Shown here: positions 23,620 to 33,875 of the stretch, one piece after another
Numbering within the stretch: position 1 is the first letter of the stretch
How the letters are laid out: each line of letters begins with the position of its first letter
Assembly: GCA_001414345.1 (NCBI GenBank)
Contig: LLCB01000055.1
Coordinates: forward strand, 1-64,000
Direction: 5' to 3'
DNA: 64,000 nucleotides
Source of the DNA: Hymenoscyphus infarciens
Taxonomy: Eukaryota; Ascomycota; Leotiomycetes; Helotiales; Helotiaceae
Notes under the pieces: generated by a model
Seen by the model: the letters and a program-made list of their open reading frames with translations, nothing else
The model's database searches: none
Told to the model about the DNA's origin: nothing
Position numbers and translations under genes: made by a program

Positions 23620-24696
23620 TCAAAAATCAGGATCAGTATAGTTTTCTCCAGGAGTAAGAGTATGCACTGTAGAGAAAGTGAACTTACCAGGTTGCATTAC
23701 ATCCTGAATAGACATGAGCTTCTCACTCTTTTCCTCATGCCTATTTGGATTGGTAGGAGAGTCCACCAGAAAAACATTCAAGTGCTTTCCCCAAGACTTT
23801 TGTGTCATATTTTCTCCCCATCCGCTTTTTAAGCCAATGTTAAAGGAAACATTGACTCCACTCCACTCCATATAACAATCAACGTGGATATATGGCTCAC
23901 GGAGAATCAACGTTTCCAGATGTTTCTTATTCCCCAAGTGTCGCCATAGTTGGCTGCTTTCGCTGCCGCAGATTTCTATGTCTCTTCCACTGGCAATGTG
24001 CAGTATCTTGACATTCGGCCAATTGGTCCAAAAGGATGGGGTATCCCGTAAAGACCAAAAGTCAACAAAAGGACGAATATAAAAGGTGGACTCCATTGAA
24101 GCCTCAAGGATCTAACCCACAGAAGTCCCAGGTTTGTTTGGCGCGAGAAAAGGATCGAAGGGAAAGTTGATCATACACTTCGTAAGGAACTCTGATAGAT
24201 GAACTTGGAGGAGAGTTTGAATCTCAGACACCATCTCCCAAATTTGCCAAGTTTGGTTTTTCTCAACAAGGGTGAAAGCTGCACAGTCGGAACCAGTAAC
24301 AGTTAGTTAGAGTGATGTTGCAGACATAATTGTGCCATTGACATACCTTTATACATGCGATTCAGGGTGTATTTGAGTACTTTGATACGCCATAGAGAAT
24401 CAATGTACAGACATTGTTTGTAAAGATGTGGGTTTGCTTGGATCAAGATGTCTTGGGTGTTTTGCGTTGATAGCGATGGGGGTGTATCCTCCTACGGGCT
24501 CTGCAGCAACCATATCGAGGATATAGAGGATCATCTCTCCTGGCACTTCGTAGGGGACTCTTTTGTTTTTCGATCAGGGATTTTCGTCGTTGGTTCCGTG
24601 TCATAAGGCTTCCTGGTTTCGTCTAAATCGGAGGCTGAGTTCAATGCCCATGTCAAGTCCACCTTGTGGTATATTTTTGTTGGATCTCAGTGCCAT
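23620..24696 (-). pseudogene. F-box-like hypothetical protein, degraded
   Basis: From the ATG at 24696 the minus strand reads MALRSNKNIPQGGLDMGIEL, then two TGA stops, then an F-box-like start (VPGEMILYILDMVAAEP). A one-base frameshift near 24445 is needed to enter ILIQANPHLYKQCLYIDSLW, which ends at a good donor (gtatgt). After the intron the frame continues AFTLVEKNQTWQIWEMV, meets a TAG, and proceeds into the open 158-codon stretch beginning MESTFYIRPFVDFWSLRDTP down to 23620. This layout resembles fungal F-box/LRR-like hypothetical proteins. Three in-frame stops plus a frameshift indicate a pseudogene. The last part alone (23620-24096) could still be expressed but would lack the F-box. 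Confidence 0.65.
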
Positions 24697-25206
24697 GGTG
24701 TCTTCTGGATGGTGTGTTGTGTTGGTTTAGATTGTTTTGGCTTACTGGCACAGAGGAGTGCTTGAAAGTATATACGCTCCTTGAAGCTGCTCAAAGTGGG
24801 CAAAGTTTCCAACTGTGTAGTTACTGATATGAAGTTGGGTAAATACGCAACAAGTGCTGCTGTAAATTCCCACACTGCACTAAAACAAACTGTTGTGCTA
24901 TTATGATCTCCCCAAAAGCATTAACGTTATCATGGTCTGTTAGGTAAACTATCCACTCAAACATGTGATAAAGCTAGCAACCAGTGAGCTCAATACCTGA
25001 CGATTTTTGCCCCACCCCCATTAGAGAGTTGGGTCTTATTTATGGTTTACCAAGTATAAAGTTTGTGATATCCCAGCGTTTGCCCTTTCACACCCTCTTG
25101 TATACTTGCAATTTGTAGGAACGTCAAGAAGGGAAGGCCTGTGGAATCCCCCTTTACACTTTCGCATCCCAACCTACCTATACCATGTCCCCTCTCACGG
25201 TGAAAA
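24697..25206. other. Intergenic stretch
   Basis: No gene recognised. A 62-codon minus frame at 24687-24875 overlaps the pseudogene start and has no features. Confidence 0.45.
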
Positions 25207-25367
25207 TAGCTCAATGCTCTGACCTTCTAGTATAATTTAACATTCTCTAAATGCTTTGAAACAATGAAGCTTGATTGTTCTAAACACGTGGGTTAATATT
25301 TTAAAGTGCTCTATTTATTTAGGATAATCACATTGGAGCGCCCCAGATAGCTAGAACAACGAGCTAG
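25207..25367. mobile_element. MITE-like repeat, copy A (about 160 bp)
   Basis: Shares ttctagtataattta, ctttgaaacaat and ctagaacaac.ag.taggtagg-type blocks in the same order and spacing with 56446-56596. The ends are imperfect inverted repeats: the right end on the reverse strand reads tagctcgttgttctagc, against tagctcaatgctctgacc on the left. It is noncoding. No target duplication could be settled. Confidence 0.6.
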
Positions 25368-25791
25368 GTAGGGGCAGGCACAAACCTGAATGGTTTACTG
25401 CCGCTTTTACTGTCCATCGTAACCAAATCTCAAAGTACAACTGACCCCCCCCCACTTATTGAGTTACTGGTGGCTTACTCACGAGTAATTCATGGTTTAC
25501 TCGTCAATTCGATCATCGCCATAGACACACTTTTTGATGATTGAAGACGCATCGAGGAAATCTGAAATTCCCCTGAAATTTACTAGTTAGCTTGCAATCA
25601 ACAACCCCTTCCTCCAAATTCCAACTAGTATCACAAACAACTGGTGGCAAGGATTTTCGAAGGTCTTGGTTGTATTCACGAAATCTAATGCAAACCCACG
25701 CATCGCATGATAAACCTATGATACACTCTCCCATCCATCCCGTCCAAGAAACCACTAATCCATCCATCTGCCCACAAAACCCAAGACAACT
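25368..25791. other. 3' flank of carnitine acetyltransferase
   Basis: No gene seen. Antisense frames at 25513-25767 and 25592-25867 mirror each other and have no domain. Confidence 0.4.
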
Positions 25792-27894
25792 CTATAGCTT
25801 AGCCTTAGGAGCTTCCAAAGTAGGAATAAGAAGATCCCTGATATCCCCCGCGGCCTCATTGAGATAAAAGCTCATTCTATCACTTCCAAGACCCTTGGAA
25901 ACGACGTTGAATTGGATGCTAAATTTAAATCAGTATTTGTTTCTCTAGTTCATAAGGGGAAAGAGCAAGGAAGAACGTACCTATTCTCATTAATCATATA
26001 AGCGATTCCCCACCCATCATCAACAACCTGACTCCATCCATACCCATTAAAGTACTCCGAACTAAGCTGCGAACTAGAGATGAACCATTTACTCGAATAG
26101 CTGAAAGCCGGATCCTTATAAATAGCCGGAACCTCTTCCCCAGGAGTAAGTAATTTCTTCAATCCAAAGAGATGTCTATCGACACCCTTTCCATCAGAAG
26201 CCGCGGTGATGTATTCAACATGTGCATTGATAGCTTTACGGAATAAAGCGATGGTGTCTTTAGGTTCGATATTGGCATCGGCCATAGCTTTGCAGAAAGT
26301 GACGGAATCATCGGAGACCGTTCGACAGGTTTCTGTGCGTCCTTGTTGGAATCTTCGTGTGGCTGCGGATTCGTATGTTGGTCGGTTTTTACCGTACATC
26401 TTGAAGTAGGCGAGTTGAATGATCATCTGGACGTAGGCATCTGGGGAGCATTTGAATTTCTTGATCAAGCCCTTGCCGTAACCTTGGTATGCTTGCACGC
26501 GTAATTCATGAGCACCAATGACTTCTGTGAAATCCTTGGTGGCACGCTCGATTTCAGCTTGTACCTCTTTAGTGACGTGGAATTTGATTGGAGTTGGCTC
26601 GGGGAGGTCGGAGCGAATTGATGGCTCTGAAAAGTCCAATTTATTGTTGACAATTACGTCGTTGACATAATCGTTTAGTCGGTGGGTAGGTGTACCATCC
26701 ATCATTGAGTGTTCTCCCATGAATCCGGAAGTGCCGTTGTCGTTGATGATGAATTGAAGAGGTTTATCAAACCATCTATTCGATCCATCACCGTGCCAGT
26801 ATTGGTGGGCTCGCTCCTCGAGAGTTACTGGGGAAGCATCGTCTAAGCAGACTACAAACGAGGCAGATTCGATGGTCTTTAAAGCTGCGGCGTTCGAAGA
26901 ATGTGCCTTGAGCAGAATATCCCGAGCATCAGTCCAAACATCACGGTTCTCACTGGTAAGTATGCCAACTGCCGGTGCTTTCTCCGATTTCTCATAAATC
27001 CGCTTGAATTGCTGTTCCAGCTCTGAAGTATTCAATTGCTGCCCACCAACCTCATGCACGACTTTGAAAAACTGGTTTTTTCGGACAACCAAGATATGCT
27101 TATTCTCCGCTGGCGAGTAGGTGATTGGGTGATCGGCTGGTCTTGCAGGTATACGACAGGCATTGAACATCCACTGGTAGCTCTCCATAGAAATGGGCAG
27201 CTTTTTCATATACTCGGGCTCCAAGGTACCAGAATCAACCTGCTTCTTGAATTCCAAAACCGAAGTACTGATAGCTGCCGCTCTCTTGGAGGGGTCCCGC
27301 CGCCGCCGGTCATCCCTGTGAGAGTAGAAGTAACTGACGTATGGCACAACTGGGTCTCGGTATGACAAATATGCCGCATCATTCCACCACTCGTAGAGCC
27401 AATTCTTGTGTTTCGGGTCCTCCCTTCGGTGGAGTAGTTTCTCTTGTAGCTTGCTCCCAGTTCCCCCGGGCTTCACGAAGTCTTGTACGGCTTTTGTGGT
27501 AAATTCGAACTCCTTGGGAGAGAGCAGTGGGTGGACAGTCTTGAGATATCGCGCAGCGGTCTCTTCCAAAGTCGGAACTGGCAGTTTTGGGAGCGAGTCT
27601 TCGAACCGTAGCATGGGGCCCTTTGAGGTATCTTCCTTATACGCTTCGGGAATATTAGCCAACATATATCGCGGGGCAATGGGAAGCAAGCAAAGCAAAG
27701 CACACCTCCAGGTAAAGAGCTACTGCTCCGGGCATTGTTCGGAGCCATCCCTAATGCCAAATTCTGCCATTCTCAATCAGTATTCTCCCTCTCTCCCTCT
27801 CTCCCTCTCTCCTCAAACTTACGCGTATACCGGGCTGGAAGCTGCTTCGAAGCACCTGTGACTGCGAGCGACCCTTTGAAAGCACTTTCAACAT
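25792..27894 (-). CDS. cat2: Carnitine O-acetyltransferase, mitochondrial and peroxisomal
   Basis: Proposed exons: complement(25792-25918, 25981-27719, 27823-27894), about 645 aa. The enzyme transfers acetyl groups between CoA and carnitine, moving acetyl units from peroxisome to mitochondrion. The core is complete: the N-terminal family signature (LPKLPVPTLEETAARYL), the catalytic His in FMGEHSMMDGTPTHR, the CoA/carnitine-side ETCRTVSDDS and the C-terminal SSSQLSSEYFNGYGWSQVVD. The last exon ends in AKL, a PTS1 peroxisome signal. The first exon encodes a basic MLKVLSKGRSQSQVLRSSFQ, a good mitochondrial presequence, ending at a strong gtaagt donor. The acceptor of intron 1 (placed at 27720) is the weak point. 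An internal Met at 27665 (MLANIPEAYK) could start a shorter peroxisomal form. Intron 1 contains a ctctccct microsatellite. Certain for function, uncertain at the N-terminus. Confidence 0.9.
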
Positions 27895-28855
27895 CCCCAA
27901 CGAGTATCTAAAGAAAACAAGAAGGGTTCTGGGGATTAGACTAGTTATAGAGGAAAAGTTTCCAGGCAGGTGTAGCGGGCGGGAGATTCTCGTCGGTTTT
28001 GCTCTTGGTTGGTTGGATGAGACACCCTGTGCTTGCGCTTGTCCGCTGAACCGAGGTTATTCTTTGGGACCGACTTCCCCCACAACCTCCGGGCCGCCGA
28101 GGAAGCCCACCATTCTACTACCTACGTTTATTCGGCATCATTTGATCACAACCGCCGGGTGAAAATTGTGCTTGCTTATCCTCGGCCCTTGGTTTTGTTT
28201 GATCAGCTGCTGTGAGGAAGAAAGCGATAGGTAAGGTACGACGTGTACGGCTCCCTACGGCGTGGGGTTTTCATGCGCTGAACCACGTGACAAAGGTGAT
28301 ACGCAAAATCCATCGCTTCAACTAAGTATCCCTCCAGCTCTCCTGGAAGACAGAAGGGGCCGGAGAGCCGCTCTTGCGCCCGAAGGATATATTAGGAGTG
28401 GTCATGAGCATGATACGCTGAAGTGAGTTGTCTCAGAAATCCAAGCGTCAGCCTCATCATCAGCCTCGTCGTGAGCCTCGTCGTGAGCCTCGTCGTGAGC
28501 CTATCTTCACCCCGCGACTTTGACCTGTGGTCACAATGTCACTGCTGACATAACATACCTCCTTTTCTTGAGTATAAGGATCGCTATCAAGTTACGGACT
28601 ACAAGCTTGTGTCAGTATGGCTGGAAATGTCATAACATCATGTGTGCCCTAATTAGTCAGCAGCCTTTTGGATGCTCACCAGGGCTACCCATGCATGTGG
28701 GTGGTCGCATCACGTGATTAAATCATTACCGCCGGAGATTTATCTGACATCGGACCTGCGTCGAAGATAACCAACGAAAGAATCGACCTGCTGGTCAACC
28801 CGTCAGCAGGTGCCAAGTATACCTCGATCCATTGGCGAGGAATGCTTCTTTCACC
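27895..28855. promoter_or_regulatory. Divergent intergenic region between cat2 and the APH-like kinase
   Basis: About 960 bp with no convincing gene. A 12-bp minisatellite (gcctcgtcgtga type, four copies) lies at 28451-28498. The regions next to each start codon should contain the two promoters. Confidence 0.45.
28451..28498. repeat. 12-bp minisatellite, four copies
   Basis: One copy reads gcctcatcatca and three read gcctcgtcgtga, head to tail. Confidence 0.85.
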
Positions 28856-30470
28856 ATGCCAGCTGCTCTCGAGCTCGATAATGGGAAGCACATTACCTAC
28901 GAGTTGGCCCTCAAGAAGGATGTCAATATCATCAATGAAGCAACATACCGTGGAGCAAGGAGGCAGCTCTTTCAAAAGCTCTGGGATCAGCGAGCAACGA
29001 TCCAGGCCCTTGTTCGGCATCACATGAGACTGCGCGATCAAGACGCTTGTATTGTCAAAGCAGAGAGCCAATGGATTCGAGGGAGCTTTAATGTGTGTAT
29101 ACCTGTGGAAGTAAGGTCGACCAGCTTCAACAAGAACCTGATCTTTCGTTGTCCTATGCCACACAAGCTTGCCGAAGCCAAATACCCTGGCACCATTGAC
29201 GAGAAACTAAGCTGCGAGGTTGGAGCTTACGTATGGATGCAAGATCGATGCCCCGACATTCCTGTTCCATACTTGTACGGCTTTGGCTTCTCTGACAATC
29301 GACACGTAAGTTATTGTGTTTCTTGAGATTTCCGTGCTAACATTGTTGCTTCATCTATAGTTTACACACGAGCAACGAATGCCTTTTTATCTCCGCCTTT
29401 GGCGCATGTTCCAGCGATCTTTACGCAACTATCTTCGATACCCAACCTTGTCTCAATATGCCCTAAGTCCGACCCACCTGCGCCTACCCTCTGCATATAT
29501 GCTTCTTGAGTATATTGGCCCGGATAAAGGCGAAATGCTCTCGGACACATGGGATAGGCATCGAGGTGACCCGGTCCGGAGGCAAAAGCTCTTCCGAGGC
29601 ATGGCGCGCTTGATCTTGTCTTTAGCTCGCATTCCTCAGCCTCGAATAGGCTCGTTCCAATTCCATAATAACGGCACAATTACACTCTCAAACCGACCGC
29701 TGCCTTGCTCTATTGTTATTTTAGAGAATGAGGGCGCCCCAAAAACGATATCGAGAAATGAAACATATACTTGTGTAGAGCCCTTTGTTGCAGATATACT
29801 CACGTTCCATGACAACTTCTTTCTTAGCAATCTGAATGCAGCTCACAGTACGGAAGACTGTCTTGGCCAGATGGCTGCTAAAACAATGCTCAGGGCGCTC
29901 TCTCATCACTATATTCAGCCGGAGAGTCGTAACGGGCCATTTCGTCTTCAGCTCACCGATTTCCATGCGAGCAATATTTTTGTCGATAAAGACTGGAACA
30001 TTACATGTCTTATAGACCATGAGTGGGTTTGTGCACTACCTGCCGAGATGCTTTCCGTTCCCTATTGGCTCACGGGATGCGGTATCGACGAGGTAACAGA
30101 AGACAGCCTCAGAGAATTTGATATAGTTCGCCAGGAGTTTATGGATATATTCAGGGAGGAAGAAGTCAGGATGACGCCATCGGATCTGCCCTCACTGACA
30201 TCAATCATGCATAACAGCTGGAAATCTGGGGCAGTCTGGTTTTGGCATTGTACTGTGTCTGTCAATGCCGCATTTGCTCTAGTCGAAGATCATATCGCTC
30301 CCAAATTTCATCCCCTCTCGAATACGGTCGAAGGAATACTATCACAGTACTGGTGCCAGGGTTCTCGTGAGGTTGCTCAGAGAAAGGTCGCTGATCGAGA
30401 AGAGTATGTAAAACAGTTGCAAGTCCTCTTTAGCAAAGAAGCAGGCGCCTTAAAAGAGGTGCAGGCTTAA
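28856..30470 (+). CDS. APH-like phosphotransferase / aminoglycoside-kinase fold protein
   Basis: Two exons, 28856-29305 and 29361-30470, 519 aa, joined by gtaagt..tatag with the frame kept (NRH then FTHEQRMPFY). The product belongs to the large fungal APH-like kinase family; substrates are generally unknown. A Lys/Arg-rich N-lobe leads to the catalytic loop QLTDFHASNIFVD (Brenner-type D.H..N) and the metal-binding region CLIDHEWVCALP (the DFG-equivalent Asp is in IDHE). The C-terminal helices are intact and the stop is at 30470. The frame is open upstream to 28832, but only TTG is available there, so the ATG at 28856 is used. A missing 5' exon is possible because the N-lobe glycine loop is not obvious. 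It is convergent with the small gene at 30495-30788, with only 24 bp between stops. Confidence 0.8.
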
Positions 30471-30494
30471 ATATATGTTGTTGGTCGCTCAAAC

Positions 30495-30788
30495 CTATTT
30501 CTTCTCCTTCTCCTTCGCTCTTTCTCTGTCCTGTCGCTCTTTCCATTCCTGCTCCTTCTCTGCCCTTTCTTTCTCTTCTCTCGCCTTCCGTTTTGCTTCC
30601 CGCTCATTTTTGGCGCTCTGTCCGGATGAGATCGTAGCTGCCAGGTCTTTTGCCTTGCCACCCACAGCAACTGATGCCTGCAAAACCGTCAGAGCAGGCC
30701 TCGTTGATGTGTGATTTGCTTGATTGATACTTGCTTGGAACTGCTCTGCCTCCCCTGTACTGTGACTCCAATGGCTTGGATCGCTCAT
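30495..30788 (-). CDS. Small Lys/Glu-rich coiled-coil protein, unknown function
   Basis: Single exon, 97 aa, ATG at 30788. The N-terminal half is polar (MSDPSHWSHSTGEAEQF) and the C-terminal half is a continuous charged helix (KNEREAKRKAREEKERAEKE and on) ending in KEKEKK. I do not recognise a named family. The clear two-part composition, tight convergent spacing to the kinase gene and clean ATG-to-stop frame argue for a real gene; low complexity of the tail argues caution. Confidence 0.5.
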   Translation of the reverse strand: MSDPSHWSHSTGEAEQFQASINQANHTSTRPALTVLQASVAVGGKAKDLAATISSGQSAKNEREAKRKAREEKERAEKEQEWKERQDRERAKEKEKK

Positions 30789-31007
30789 GTTGCTTATTGC
30801 TTTTAGGTCTGCTTATGTTTGGACCTTTATCGTAGTGAGGAGTAGAGCGGGCAAATGTGTCGATACTCAAGCACGGCAACCGATGCGGGGAATAAAAGCT
30901 ACTAACGAAAAGAGCGTTGTCAACTTGTCACAAGCCAATCTCTCTCAGCCACCCTGAGGCTGAGATCAAAAATAGCTACACGTGACAACAGCAACTCGCT
31001 TCTGCCC
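30789..31007. other. Short spacer upstream of the coiled-coil gene
   Basis: Likely promoter of the minus-strand small gene; no further structure seen. Confidence 0.35.
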
Positions 31008-31224
31008 TCCCGTGGACAGAAAAAGTGGCAGCATTACTTCTATCTGCAAAAGTACCAATGCCTACAGCTCAACGTAAATGAGAGAAAAACTTCTAACACT
31101 CTCGGAAGGGGTAACTAGCATCTTGCGCATCTATTCGTATTTTTGTTATAATTTTACGACTTGTTGTTATTGATTTATCAGGGAGGGTCACTAAATTATA
31201 GTGCCACTTTTTCTGTCCACGGGA
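31008..31224. mobile_element. 217-bp element with perfect 23-bp terminal inverted repeats
   Basis: Positions 31008-31030 and 31202-31224 are exact reverse complements over 23 bases (core cgtggacagaaaaagtgg). The interior is AT-rich and noncoding. The size and perfect inverted ends fit a MITE or fold-back element. The flanks share ctgccc a few bases away from each end, but no immediate target duplication is clear. Confidence 0.7.
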
Positions 31225-31820
31225 AGCTGCCCCACCAAACATGCTCTTAGGTTCTCCTCCAACATCGCCGATGTAGTTTTCCACGTTCTCCGTCGTTAAC
31301 TCTCCACCACACATTACATTAGAACTTTTCGCATTGGCTTCGCATCTCTGTTAATCGAGCATCTCATAATCCGCCAATTATGAAACAAGATCCTGCAATG
31401 TTCTACGAGTTAGCCGTCTCGCAAACCGAAGTTCAAATAGTCAATTAGTTATAATGTTAGGATATGATGATATGGAAAAGGAAGAAGCGCCAGCTTGAAG
31501 ATTCGCGAAGATGTAAGCAAAGATTGGAAAGGGAAGCCCTGTTATATGAGCTTATGGCACGTTTGAGTGGTGGTTATATCTCTCTTGCTGATCACGATTC
31601 TACAGTAGGTTGAATAGCCTCCATCTTTTAAGGAAGCAACTGCCTCAGTAATATCTTAATCCAGCAGCTTCATGCTCTGGTAGCGCGAGTAGCAATTCGG
31701 TAGTAGCCCTAGAGCAGAATCTCACTTCACGAGCTCGACATTTTCGCGACAAAGACTCTGCTTCATAGTTAAGAAGAAGCTTTTCCGAATGCTAGGCTTA
31801 TTTTAACAGTAACTTTATAG
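31225..31820. other. Intergenic stretch before the BTB pseudogene
   Basis: No gene recognised. The 3' end (tttatag at 31814-31820) could be the acceptor of an intron leading into the BTB coding sequence. Confidence 0.4.
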
Positions 31821-32820
31821 AATCCTCAAATCTCGACTTTCTAAATTCATCGTTGACGACAAGGTCGATGGCAGCCTAACTGTGTTCCTCGTTCACGAGG
31901 AACCATTCACCTAGCTCTCTAAACCGCTCTATACTCTGATGGGGGGGATAGCAGAATCCCAAGCCGGACATATAATATGGGCTGATGTGAGCAAGAAAAC
32001 GTTCGAGTGGATTACCTAGTCCGTAAATACTGGCGATTACTCGATACAGAAGGGGGGAAAACGGAGCAAGGTTGAAATGTAGAAGGAGGTTGTGAAAGTT
32101 GACTCCTCGCCGAGTACGTTACATAGCCTACGCATGAGATGGGTCAAGACTGAGACGGATCCAGCTTTAGTTGCTGAGACACTAGAGCCAGAGTTAGGGC
32201 CAGGTTTAGTTGAGGAAGCAGTCTCGGGGCCTGCTAGTAATTGAGGCATTAATCCGAAGGAATCCATCGAGCCGGGGCCGGAGGCAGGCTATGGTTGTGC
32301 GAGCAAAAAGGACAAAAAGAAAAGGTTAAAGTCAGCAAAGGGTTTCTCTTTCTCTTCCTTTCGGGAGGAATAACCAAGACCAACGACGGACCCAGATTTT
32401 GAGCCGGAAACCATTCCAATCATAAGACGAGAAAAATACCCAGGACGTCACTCGCGCGTACATTCAGAGGATTTCAATTCCCTTACATTTCTATTACTCG
32501 CTTCACGCAATAACTACGATAAACCCTGCGAGCATTTCGATCCAGATCAAAACTATACTGGAATATTTCTCAGTCACGCCTTACTCTATATCCTAGGGGA
32601 TCTCCAACTCATCGATTCCTTAAAGGCTCTAGCGTTGTTCAAGCTCCATAAAACACTCTGCGTGTTTCAGCTTGACGATGGGAATGCTGAAGATATTATC
32701 GCTCTTGCGAGATATGTACATTCCAAGGAAGGTGGAGGCAGAGGGCTAGATGAAGGGATTGGGAGCCTGAGGAGTTTGGTTTGTCAGTATATAGTTACTA
32801 ACGCACTGGTATGGAGCTAG
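31821..32820 (+). pseudogene. BTB/POZ-domain protein, nonsense-riddled but without frameshift
   Basis: A single frame can be read for 333 codons, interrupted by five stops at 31912, 32017, 32080, 32242 and 32371. The BTB core is clear: ILKSRLSKFIVDDKVDGSLT, FLVHEEPF, LSKPLYTLMGGIAES, WADVSKKTFEWI and the NTGDYSI (..YTGDYS..) hallmark. An acidic/Lys linker is followed by the family's second conserved part (HALLYILGDLQLIDSLKALA, LFKLHKTLCVF, SLRSLVCQYIVTNALVWS). Four of the five stops are explained by CpA to TpA (CAG/CAA to TAG/TAA) or its complement, suggesting RIP of a duplicated gene. An upstream exon probably carried the start. Confidence 0.82.
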
Positions 32821-33009
32821 GGGTCATGCTTCTTCCTGATATACATATAATCTAGCTTCTTTATAATTGCTCACAACATCTCTAGCCTTAACTCGGTGCC
32901 GTGCCTCCAACCTAGGTCCGTGGCTGTTCGAACATCTGTCGTCCGTATATTGCTCGAGGAGTCCTGGTCGAAGCCCTGATCGTGATACCGCGCACTCTTC
33001 GGTACAAAC

Positions 33010-33228
33010 CTCAGACCGAATCGCCAGAGTATCCGGAGTTGCAAAGCATTATGGCTCAAACTGAAGCGCTGCCAGAACCCGCCGAGGACGCCATCATGGA
33101 ATGGATCACATACAAATACAATCGGTCAAAAGGATTTGAGATTGGCACGACAAACCCATCTCTTATGCCATCACTGTTCGCTGAACAGTCACGTAGTCAT
33201 CCCTTTAGATGCTGTCGATTTGCGGCTT
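33010..33228 (+). pseudogene. Dynamin-family GTPase fragment (stalk region)
   Basis: The open stretch contains PEYPELQSIMAQ, EDAIMEWITYKYNRSKGFEI and GTTNPSLMPSLFAEQS. This matches the stalk segment of fungal Mx/dynamin-like GTPases, in which a ..Y..SRGFELGTFN..L....QS.. phrase is characteristic. No GTPase domain (GxxxSGKSS, DxPG) is found nearby on either strand, and the frame stops soon after, so this is a stranded fragment. It lies just downstream of the BTB pseudogene. Confidence 0.55.
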
Positions 33229-33230
33229 AG

Positions 33231-33875
33231 TTTTAGGACGCATGTGAAAATGGACATCTAAAGTATATAGTATCGCATTCAGACAACAAACCCCAGTCCA
33301 ACTAGAAACTCTTTCGTTCATAGCTTCACTTTCAGAGTTCACAAGGAAGAAGGTGTATTAGAATTCCTTCTGTCTTCCGGCTAGTAATGAAATCAGTCTA
33401 CTAATTAAGTAAACTACCAACCGATCGTTTGCTCCTAAAAGAGCTCCCTTTACTCACACTCATGCACGCAAGATTTCGTGTATAACTCCTGCTTCACATC
33501 CAACAACTCAATCCCAATCCATTCAACTCCTGACGGACCATATATCTCCGTACATGCCGCAAAATTTTACTGAATTACCCAAGGGAAAATGTCGACTCCT
33601 AAAGGTACGATTCAAAGGTCTTCACTCCTCTGCTTCAACTCTGCCAAAATCCAAATCGCTGAAAATGATATTAGACAGACACGATGTGGTTTTCCCTCAT
33701 GAAAAACTCGCGCTTTTGGTATTTCCCAATTATGAAAACTCCGTGATGCGCCATTATGATGTGTTGTTGACAAAGAAAAATCGTATGTACTTGAAGAAAA
33801 ATTAAAACCGTTTCTTTTTTGAAACTTTCCCGCTCTGAATTGTTGCTGTATACATCCAAAGAAGGTAAATAAAAA
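33231..33875. other. Gene-free stretch; 3' flank of the histidine kinase
   Basis: An 83-codon plus frame at 33554-33805 has no domain and lies in the 3' flank of the convergent kinase gene; I do not call it. Confidence 0.4.

Noticed and set aside
24687..24875. 62-codon minus frame upstream of the F-box-like pseudogene
   Set aside because: Out of frame with the pseudogene and without features; no splice signal connects them.
33554..33805. 83-codon plus-strand frame near the histidine kinase 3' end
   Set aside because: No recognisable domain; overlaps an open minus frame of similar length; probably noncoding 3' flank.
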